From contig JAAZDH010000110.1 in assembly GCA_012512865.1 (NCBI GenBank), forward strand, positions 1 to 10,177: a DNA stretch of 10,177 nucleotides, written 5' to 3'. Source of the stretch: Clostridiaceae bacterium (lineage in GTDB: Bacteria > Bacillota > Clostridia > Acetivibrionales > DUMC01). Both the position numbers and the translations under genes were made by a program. The notes under the pieces were generated by a model, which searched no databases, was not told where the DNA came from, and worked only from the letters and a program-made list of their open reading frames with translations. Of the stretch, positions 1 to 6,466 are shown one piece after another; positions within the stretch are counted from its first letter, which is position 1; each line of letters starts with the position of its first letter.

Positions 1-2435
1 AGTGACTCGCTTTCAAATACCTGGGCCGGGTTGTCCAGTATACGCCCGCCGCCCTCATATGCCATTTTTTCAAGCAGTACTTCATTATCCCCGGAAAGCA
101 TGTTATATTCAGGTGAATACGGCATTATCAACCCCGTGCTGATCCTCTCGCTCCTGCCGTCACTGCCGTAAAGGGTAATATCCGCCACGTACACCCCACT
201 CTTCAGGTTGCTGAAATAACCCTTGTATTCGCCAGGTGCACCCGGAAGCAAAGTTATCTCCTGCTTGTTCCCCTCAGGGTCCACAAGGATTCCCTTGACT
301 TCGCTTGCCGTCATGAAGGCATCATCCTCGGCTTTAATGGTTATGATGCCGTCCTGTCCCCTTGTGCTGGTTTCAACAGTGTAACCCTTACCCATATCCT
401 GCTGGATTATCCAGGACATGATATTTTTCCAGAACCCCGGTGATTCATCCCAGCTCATCCAATCATGGGTCCATATCCCCTGTACGTCCGGCGTCCAGGC
501 CACCGTCCTTCCAAGCCCGTACTGCCAGGCTGCAAGAACAGGTTCATCTTCGTCACTTGTAAATATGATATTCGCAGCAGCCTTGGGCATGGTAACCACG
601 TAGCCGTCCAGCATGGGTACTGTCTCAATACCTTTCAGGATTTCCGAGTAGCCTGAAAACCTCGGCATAAACGTCCTGTTTACCAGGTACTTTTTACCTG
701 CCAGGAAAACCTCCTTTGCAAAAATCTTCGGGATATCCGTAAATTCATCGGTTTCATAATACCTGCCGCCTCCCGCGTATGCAAGGACTTGCATCAACAG
801 CAAATCGGCGCCCCTGCCGACCGCAACGGTTGAAAGGGTAATCCCGTTTTCCCTCAAACCTTCGATTACCGGCTCATATCCTGCCTTTTCCGCCTGGCCG
901 TCCGTAAGGAGGATGATATGCTTAAGTCCTGTGTCCAGTTCTTTTATCGCTTCATAGGCGGCAGCAAGGGGCGGCAGTATTTGCGTCCCCCCGCCCGCAC
1001 GTATGGTCCCAATTGCATCCTGTATGGCTTTAAGGTTGTCAAGTTTACGAGGCTCGACAACCCACTTGTACGCGCTGTCAAACGCAATCACACCTATAAT
1101 ATCGTCCTCGTCCAGCACTTCTGTTGCACGTATGGCCGCTTCCACGGCAAGTTCCATTTTGGATATTCCATATTCCCCACTTGCCATGCTCCCGGACTTG
1201 TCTATGACCAGCATCAGTGCAAGATTGGGATCCTCCTCCTTGGGCTTGATATCCATGTTTACAGGTAAAATTCTCTCAAGGGCCGTATTGTAATATCCTC
1301 CGGGGGCATAGCTGTTGTCGCCGCCGGTAACAAGTAGCCCCTTACCCTGGTGGCTTACCGCCGTCTCAAGGTTTTTGAGGAAATTATCGCCAAGGCTGCC
1401 GGCAGAAACATTGACTAGCACAAAAGCGTCATACTTGAGCAGCTCCGGCAGTTCAGCGGGAACCTGCCTGGCATTTACCACTGTCAGCTCCATGTCATCT
1501 TTGAGTATTGCCGCCAGCAGGTCGCCTGCCTTGGCCGTCTCCTCCACAACCAGCACCCTGGGTATATCTTTCACAAAGGTGTAGGATGAAAGGGTATTAT
1601 TTTGCAACAATGTATCCGAATCGGCAAATACTTCTACCCTGTATGTAACCATGCCGCCCCCGGCAGCCTTGCCGGTAAAGACAAACCGGTTGTCGCCCTT
1701 GTTCAGCATGACCTGTTTTTGCCCGGTCAGCAGGCGGTCACTGTACAATTGCAGGACTGCAGGTGTATTTACGTTGCTCTTTATATCCACCACTATTTCA
1801 AATTGCTCGTTCAAGTGTACGGAGTCGGGAATAATCAAATTTTCAAGTTGTACTTCATCCCCAATGTCAGGACTTACGGGATAAACATCGATTATATATC
1901 CCTTTGACTTCATCTGCCTTGCCTGCGCCAGTGCGCTGCCAACATTCTCCCGGCCATCCGTAATAATTACAACCCTTTTCCGGTGGTCCCAGGGCATGAC
2001 GGATTGAGCGGTTACAAGGGCATTTTCTATATTTGTAAATGAAGAGTTTATTTTTGTTTGAATATTCGTAAACTGCGGGTTTTTACCGGGTAAAAGCTCA
2101 ATGGCCGTATTTTCTCCAAAATTTATGACACCTGCCCTGTCGGTCCTCTTCATATGTTTAATAGCTTCCCTTATAAAACCCTCTCCTTCTTCTTTTTGGG
2201 TTACACTGTCCGAGGAATCCAAGAGAAACAACGTGGTTGCAGTATCGGCAGTCCGGCTGATGTTAAAACCCGAAAGAAGCAATATGATTATAAGAAAAAC
2301 CATGCTCCTTAAGGAGAGTATGGCGGTTTTCTTCCAGGATGCCATTTTTATCATTTTTTTAGCCGTGTAATAAATAAATACCGCTGCAGGCAGTATTAAC
2401 AATATCAGCCACGGATTCTCAAACTGCAATGCCAT
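1..2435 (-). CDS. Membrane protein with two VWA domains and a GATase-like fold (3' end off the window)
   Basis: About 811 residues are visible with no stop before the left edge, so the C-terminus is missing. Residues 7-24 and about 39-56 are membrane helices separated by a Lys-rich loop, which suggests the rest is outside the membrane. A first VWA domain follows, with a DSSDS metal site (DxSxS) at residues 73-77. From about 293 (RVLVVEE) to 405 the sequence resembles a class I glutamine-amidotransferase-like fold without a recognisable catalytic Cys. A second VWA domain (DKSGS at 412-416, Thr 484 in GGGTQ, Asp 512 in LLTDG) seems inserted into that fold, which resumes to about 680. A beta-rich tail follows. 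The start could be ATG 2441 or ATG 2435. I chose 2435 because GGTGGG lies 9 nt upstream. It overlaps the preceding gene by 17 nt, implying translational coupling. The architecture is known from MoxR-linked clusters; the ligand is unknown. Domain calls come from motifs read by eye. Confidence 0.88.
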   Translation of the reverse strand, partial: MALQFENPWLILLILPAAVFIYYTAKKMIKMASWKKTAILSLRSMVFLIIILLLSGFNISRTADTATTLFLLDSSDSVTQKEEGEGFIREAIKHMKRTDRAGVINFGENTAIELLPGKNPQFTNIQTKINSSFTNIENALVTAQSVMPWDHRKRVVIITDGRENVGSALAQARQMKSKGYIIDVYPVSPDIGDEVQLENLIIPDSVHLNEQFEIVVDIKSNVNTPAVLQLYSDRLLTGQKQVMLNKGDNRFVFTGKAAGGGMVTYRVEVFADSDTLLQNNTLSSYTFVKDIPRVLVVEETAKAGDLLAAILKDDMELTVVNARQVPAELPELLKYDAFVLVNVSAGSLGDNFLKNLETAVSHQGKGLLVTGGDNSYAPGGYYNTALERILPVNMDIKPKEEDPNLALMLVIDKSGSMASGEYGISKMELAVEAAIRATEVLDEDDIIGVIAFDSAYKWVVEPRKLDNLKAIQDAIGTIRAGGGTQILPPLAAAYEAIKELDTGLKHIILLTDGQAEKAGYEPVIEGLRENGITLSTVAVGRGADLLLMQVLAYAGGGRYYETDEFTDIPKIFAKEVFLAGKKYLVNRTFMPRFSGYSEILKGIETVPMLDGYVVTMPKAAANIIFTSDEDEPVLAAWQYGLGRTVAWTPDVQGIWTHDWMSWDESPGFWKNIMSWIIQQDMGKGYTVETSTRGQDGIITIKAEDDAFMTASEVKGILVDPEGNKQEITLLPGAPGEYKGYFSNLKSGVYVADITLYGSDGRSERISTGLIMPYSPEYNMLSGDNEVLLEKMAYEGGGRILDNPAQVFESES

Positions 2436-4563
2436 ATGCATAAACCCACCATTCCAAAACCAGTATCGCCAATAGAATCCACAGTAAGAGCATTTTCAGG
2501 TCCAACAGGGCGGAAAAAGTATTCCAGGGTTGTTCCGCTGCTGTTTTTCCCGGTGCCGTTTCTCCTGCCGCTTTTCCTCCTTCTGCCGTTTCTCCTGCTG
2601 CTGTTTCTCCTTTTGCTGTTTCCCCTGTTGCTGTTTCACCCTTTGCTGTTTCACCTGTTTCCGTTTCATTGTTATTTAAATTACTCATACCATTCTCGTA
2701 ATCGATTTCATCCTTACTATCCATATTATCCGTAACCTGCTTGCCGGAACCCGGCCCGGCGTATGCAAATGCGAATTCCCTCTCCGATGGCGCATTAACA
2801 ATGAACTCCTGCCGTATTGTCCCGTTTTCCAGGCGTTGTTCCAATACATACACTCCAATGTGCGAAGTCCCGTCGTACCTGGTTGCCGGGAACGGCGGCG
2901 CAATAAGCTCCCTGTTCCCATCTGGCCTGACAACAAACACTTCCTCCGCCCCAGGGTTTATAGCCAATTCAACAGCATCGCCAGCATAAACGGATGAAAC
3001 TTCCTTGATCCCACCCTGGCCCGGAAGCAGTTCCTGCACCGCCCTGGCTATTATAACGGGGAAATAAGGCTGCACGGGCAGGTTCGTTTCGTGAAGGTCA
3101 AAGCCAAAGACCATTATGCGGTTTTTTCCGACATAGCCTTCAAAGGCTGCAATCCCCTCGCTATTTTTCATAACGGGATTGCCCCACCGGGGAAGTTCAT
3201 ATAAATACGTTTGCATTGCACCAAAAGAAATATCGCCCTTCAGTCCTTCAAAAAGCTCGTGCCCTGTGGCAAAAATCTCGGTATATTCGGATCTCCCCGA
3301 AATTGAAAACAGCCGGTTTTCCGGGGGATTAAACACTATAATATGCCCGTCTGGAGGCAGTTCTTCCGGCAGCACACCGTCAAAAATGTATAAATCGTAA
3401 TTCCCGTCAAAACCTTCCGTGTTCTCTTCCGAGTTTTCCAAGCTCATTTTGCCAGTCCTTCTCCAATCTTTAAAACTTAATCCTCCTGCTGCCACCGGAG
3501 TTGTACGGTAAACTTCAAGGTCAGGCATCAGCTTTAATACTTTTTCAAGGTAAATATTTCTCTCCGTTACAAGGAGCACCTTCCTTATACTGCCTGCAAA
3601 CACAATTGCACCTGCTTCATTGTCTTTTTCCAGCATATCCGCCGTATCTATCCTGCACTGTAAGTTTGCGGCCAAACCGGGAATCCCGGTCCAATAGAGA
3701 TTTTCGCTTTCGCCCGCTTTTACAGTCACCCTTTTCGCATCGAAAAAATCCCCGTCTACATAAAGGCTTACATCGTTTTCAGCATCCCGGGGGGAAAAGT
3801 TGCCAATGCGGCTCAGTGCCGTGATTTCACCGCTATCCTGCCTTTTCCGGTATGATAGCAAGGTAATAGCATAATTGGCTCCCTGCCCGTTGTACGAATA
3901 GTAATTTATACCCTGGAAGCCACCATCATTGCCGCCATGCCCGTCAAATACATCAATACGGCTGTTTATCTCATTTGCACCGGTACCGTCCCCAAACCAG
4001 TTGACCTGTATTGCCGGGTTATCGTACAGGAGTGAATTAACCAGTTCAATCGTGCCTTCAATATCTTCAGCGGTATCATCTGCCTGTAAATTCTTGATTT
4101 CCAGGATAACCTTGTCCTTGTCGTTAACCTGGTGCAGCAACACATGGGGTGTATTTCCCGAGGCAATTAGCGTAAAATTCATGTTTACCCCGCAGGATTC
4201 CACTAGTTTTACGGCATCTTCCTTTGCGGCTTCAAACCGGCTTGGCTTTATATCGGAGGCCTGCATGCTCAATGAACAATCAATTACAATCATTACATCC
4301 TTGTCCAACTGCCTGCCGGTTTTCAAAAAAGGCTCCGACAGTACCAGGGCAAGCAGGGCAACTGCAAATACCTGGAGAAACATTAACAAGTTCTTTTTCA
4401 ATTTTTGCCATGGAGTGCTAACCTCTATATCCTGCAAGGCATTTTGCCAGAGATACAGGCTGGAAATCACGTGCTCCTCGTTCTTTTGTTTCAGGAGATA
4501 TAATACTATGATAACAGGGATGGCCAAAAGCGCAAGCAATCCCCATGGATATCGCAGGATCAA
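2419..4563 (-). CDS. BatA-type VWA membrane protein with GATase-like region
   Basis: 714 residues. The N-terminus matches the aerotolerance-regulator BatA N-terminal type: helix at 6-24, a basic loop, helix at about 58-78. A VWA domain follows with DCSLS (DxSxS metal site) at 95-99. Residues from about 335 (KVLLVTERN) to 545 look like a Rossmann-type, GATase-like region without visible catalytic residues. A beta-rich segment, a Glu/Thr/Ala/Gly five-residue repeat (636-675) and a final helix (about 690-708) complete it. The basic loop between helices 1 and 2 argues that the VWA and later domains are extracytoplasmic and that the last helix anchors the C-terminus. The start is TTG at 4561-4563, overlapping the DUF58 stop as TTGA. 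It is supported by the family-like N-terminus (ILRYPWGLLALLAIP) and by AAGGAA about 11 nt upstream. The role is inferred: an envelope partner of the MoxR/DUF58 module. Bacteroides Bat proteins share the N-terminal and VWA parts, but function should not be transferred directly. Confidence 0.9.
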   Translation of the reverse strand: MILRYPWGLLALLAIPVIIVLYLLKQKNEEHVISSLYLWQNALQDIEVSTPWQKLKKNLLMFLQVFAVALLALVLSEPFLKTGRQLDKDVMIVIDCSLSMQASDIKPSRFEAAKEDAVKLVESCGVNMNFTLIASGNTPHVLLHQVNDKDKVILEIKNLQADDTAEDIEGTIELVNSLLYDNPAIQVNWFGDGTGANEINSRIDVFDGHGGNDGGFQGINYYSYNGQGANYAITLLSYRKRQDSGEITALSRIGNFSPRDAENDVSLYVDGDFFDAKRVTVKAGESENLYWTGIPGLAANLQCRIDTADMLEKDNEAGAIVFAGSIRKVLLVTERNIYLEKVLKLMPDLEVYRTTPVAAGGLSFKDWRRTGKMSLENSEENTEGFDGNYDLYIFDGVLPEELPPDGHIIVFNPPENRLFSISGRSEYTEIFATGHELFEGLKGDISFGAMQTYLYELPRWGNPVMKNSEGIAAFEGYVGKNRIMVFGFDLHETNLPVQPYFPVIIARAVQELLPGQGGIKEVSSVYAGDAVELAINPGAEEVFVVRPDGNRELIAPPFPATRYDGTSHIGVYVLEQRLENGTIRQEFIVNAPSEREFAFAYAGPGSGKQVTDNMDSKDEIDYENGMSNLNNNETETGETAKGETATGETAKGETAAGETAEGGKAAGETAPGKTAAEQPWNTFSALLDLKMLLLWILLAILVLEWWVYAYGIAV
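2540..2659 (-). repeat. 15-bp tandem repeat, eight units, coding for GETAx repeats
   Basis: Eight consecutive 15-nt units are visible on the plus strand, of the type GCTGTTTCWCCTGYT, with diverged outer units such as the one at 2570-2584. They encode residues of the form G-E-T-A-K/T/A/E/P near the C-terminus of the BatA-type protein, between the beta-rich segment and the last membrane helix. Because 15 is a multiple of three, unit gain or loss keeps the frame. This is probably a flexible linker, and its length may vary between strains. The plus-strand Leu/Phe-rich open frame over it is only the complement of the repeat. Confidence 0.92.
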
Positions 4564-5420
4564 CGCCGTGTCACTTCCTTTACCATTTCCTCGATGGTTA
4601 ACTCCGAAGAAAAGTTAAAATAATAAGCACCCCATCTAAGGCACTCCCGCTCCAGGTTGTCCCTGAAATTTTTCAATGCCTTGTTATATAAATTAAGGAG
4701 GGATTGGGTCACGGTTACATCCATTATTTCCCCTGTTTCGCTATCCACAAGCCTTACGGATTCGCTGATATCCGGCTGTATTTCCTGGGGGCTCAGGATA
4801 TGGCAGGCATAAACTACCTGCTTTTTATATTTCAAGTATTTTAAAAGCTGGCTGAAACTTCCGCCGGAAAAGAAATCCGAAATTATGACCGTTATACCCC
4901 TTCTCCACTGCACGTCGTATCCTTCTATAGCCCTTTGGATGTTGCTGGTTCCTCTATACTCCACCTTTTCAAGAAAATCCAGTATCCTGTGAAATGCTAT
5001 TTTCCCTCTTGCGTTTTTGCATGTATCGCGTACACGGTTATCCACGACGGCAACGGTTACCCTGTCGAAATTGCACAAGCTTATGTATGACAAGGCTGCC
5101 GCAAGCCTCCTGGATCCCATGCCCTTGTTAGGCTCACCCCAGTCCATCGACTTGCTGCCATCAAGAAATATCGTTACAGGAGCTTCCCTTTCCTCCATGA
5201 ACAACTTTATAAACAGTTTCTCGAACCTGCCATATGCGTTCCAGTCTATGCGCCTGAAATCGTCACCCGGCACATATTCCCTGTAGTCGGAAAATTCCAC
5301 GGAACTTCCCTTGCTCCGGGATTTCCGGTTCCCTGCCGAAGTCCCGTCTATTGTGAATTTCGTATTTAACGCCAGCTGCTGTATTTTTCTTAGAAAATCG
5401 CTGTCAAATAACCGGTTCAT
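4560..5420 (-). CDS. DUF58 family protein (VWA-like, cytoplasmic)
   Basis: 286 residues, the usual size of the short soluble DUF58 form. The family hallmark FSDYREYVPGDDFRRIDW is at residues 43-60, and a VWA-like metal site DGSKS is at 87-91, preceded by a beta strand (VTIFL). Later VWA-like elements are RGTSNIQ and the strand VIISDFF. There is no signal peptide or membrane helix, so it is expected to be cytoplasmic or peripheral to the membrane. The ATG start overlaps the moxR stop as ATGA (5417-5420), and its own stop overlaps the next TTG start. This indicates tight translational coupling on both sides; the upstream ribosome site is weak. DUF58 genes almost always follow moxR, and the two are thought to work as a pair. 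The biochemical role of DUF58 is not established. Confidence 0.95.
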   Translation of the reverse strand: MNRLFDSDFLRKIQQLALNTKFTIDGTSAGNRKSRSKGSSVEFSDYREYVPGDDFRRIDWNAYGRFEKLFIKLFMEEREAPVTIFLDGSKSMDWGEPNKGMGSRRLAAALSYISLCNFDRVTVAVVDNRVRDTCKNARGKIAFHRILDFLEKVEYRGTSNIQRAIEGYDVQWRRGITVIISDFFSGGSFSQLLKYLKYKKQVVYACHILSPQEIQPDISESVRLVDSETGEIMDVTVTQSLLNLYNKALKNFRDNLERECLRWGAYYFNFSSELTIEEMVKEVTRR

Positions 5421-6406
5421 AGCTGTTTATCCAATTCTTCGATTATTTCGGAAATCAGGTTGTCGGCCGTCAAGCCCCCGGACAAGCCTTCAAAATTCAG
5501 GAATATCCTGTGTCTCAAGGAAGGGTACGCGGTATAGCGAATATCTTCAAAGGCCACGTTGTACCTTCCTTCAAGCAATGCCCTGGCCCTGGCCGTGGAT
5601 ATGATGGCCTGGGCCCCCCGGGGGCTTGCCCCGTACCGGATATATTTCCTGGTTATTTCCAACGCATGTTCGCTTTCCGGGTGGGTGGCAAGCACCAGCT
5701 TCAGCGCAAAATCCAGCACCGGCCTTGCCACGGGTATTTCCTTTACTATTTCCATTAATTCCAGCAATTCCTCGCTGTTGGTTACTGGGCGCAATTCCTC
5801 CTGCGTCCTGCCCGTTGTCATTATTACGATGCCGGCCAGCTCCTCAAGGGTCGGAAAGGGCACTTCAAGCTTGAACATAAACCTGTCCAGCTGTGCCTCG
5901 GGCAGCGGGTACGTTCCCTCCATTTCAATCGGGTTCTGGGTTGCCAGGACGAAAAAGGGCCTTGGAAGCTGGTAAGTGGTATTGGCAACCGTAACGGTTT
6001 TCTCCTGCATAGCCTGGAGCATGGCGCTCTGGGTCTTGGGCGTTGCACGGTTTATCTCGTCGGCCAGCACAATATTGCTAAATACTGGGCCTGGCTGGAA
6101 CTTGAACGCCCCACCTTCAGGATTATCCCTGGTGATAATATTCGTACCAACCACGTCCGCCGGCATAAGGTCCGGCGTAAACTGTATTCTTGAGAATTTC
6201 AACCCCGTAACCACCCCAAGGGTATTTACCAACCGTGTTTTACCCAGCCCGGGCACACCTTCAAGAAGGGCATTGCCCCCTGCAAGGATGCAAAGCAACA
6301 CCTGGCGTATTAGCTCCTTCTGGCCAACCATGTGTTTTGCTATTTCCGACTCAATTTTCCTGACGGTTTCGGCAACATGCCTGATTTGCTTTTCACTAAC
6401 TTCCAA
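5417..6406 (-). CDS. MoxR-family AAA+ ATPase
   Basis: 329 residues, a typical full-length MoxR ATPase. Visible motifs are Walker A GVPGLGKT (50-57), the FTPDLMPADVVG segment (76-87), Walker B VLADEINR (113-120), sensor 1 LATQNP (154-159), the LDRFMFK arginine region (173-179) and sensor 2 ASPRGAQ (260-266). The C-terminal lid carries YPSLRHRI (294-301). All catalytic elements look intact. The start is TTG at 6404-6406, chosen because AAGGAGG (6414-6420) sits 7 nt upstream and no in-frame ATG or GTG lies nearby. MoxR proteins are hexameric ATPases proposed to remodel or load partner proteins, usually VWA-domain proteins encoded beside them. Here DUF58 follows directly, then two VWA membrane proteins, as in the MoxR-proper subfamily. 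The client is unknown. I leave the symbol empty because moxR describes a family, not a defined function here. Confidence 0.97.
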   Translation of the reverse strand: MEVSEKQIRHVAETVRKIESEIAKHMVGQKELIRQVLLCILAGGNALLEGVPGLGKTRLVNTLGVVTGLKFSRIQFTPDLMPADVVGTNIITRDNPEGGAFKFQPGPVFSNIVLADEINRATPKTQSAMLQAMQEKTVTVANTTYQLPRPFFVLATQNPIEMEGTYPLPEAQLDRFMFKLEVPFPTLEELAGIVIMTTGRTQEELRPVTNSEELLELMEIVKEIPVARPVLDFALKLVLATHPESEHALEITRKYIRYGASPRGAQAIISTARARALLEGRYNVAFEDIRYTAYPSLRHRIFLNFEGLSGGLTADNLISEIIEELDKQL

Positions 6407-6413
6407 GTTTAAG

Positions 6414-6435
6414 CCTCCTTTTTTAAAGCCTCCTC
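6414..6435 (-). promoter_or_regulatory. Duplicated Shine-Dalgarno sequence before the MoxR gene
   Basis: On the minus strand AGGAGGCTT occurs twice, with AGGAGG at 6429-6434 and again at 6414-6419, 15 nt apart and both followed by an A-rich stretch. The proximal copy lies 7 nt before the TTG start of the MoxR gene and is the functional one by spacing. The distal copy is 22 nt from the start, too far for normal initiation. It may be a small tandem duplication or a ribosome standby site. This is the strongest ribosome site in the window. Confidence 0.8.
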
Positions 6436-6450
6436 TTTTGAATGAGCGAA

Positions 6451-6462
6451 AAATCTAGATTT
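6451..6462. other. 12-bp perfect palindrome in the only intergenic gap
   Basis: AAATCTAGATTT is a perfect palindrome lying just after the TAA stop (6467-6469) of the coiled-coil gene, in the 60-nt gap before the MoxR gene. It is AT-rich, has no loop and no U-run, so it does not look like a terminator. It could be an operator half-site pair or chance. No convincing -35/-10 promoter was found around it. Confidence 0.4.
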
Positions 6463-6466
6463 ACTT

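Noticed and set aside
1..2435. Possible frameshift or pseudogene because no closed frame is present
   Set aside because: The minus-strand frame from 2435 was translated in many segments down to base 3 without a stop or a frame change; it simply runs off the edge.
2436..2735. Leu/Phe-rich plus-strand frame resembling a membrane peptide
   Set aside because: Direct complement of the 15-bp coding repeat; no start context.
3929..4618. Plus-strand open frame of 229 codons
   Set aside because: It is fully antisense to the BatA-type gene N-terminus and the DUF58 end, with Ser/Thr-rich composition typical of a complement frame, no ribosome site and no recognisable domain.
6451..6462. Palindrome considered as a transcription terminator
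   Set aside because: No GC-rich stem, no loop and no following U-run on either strand.
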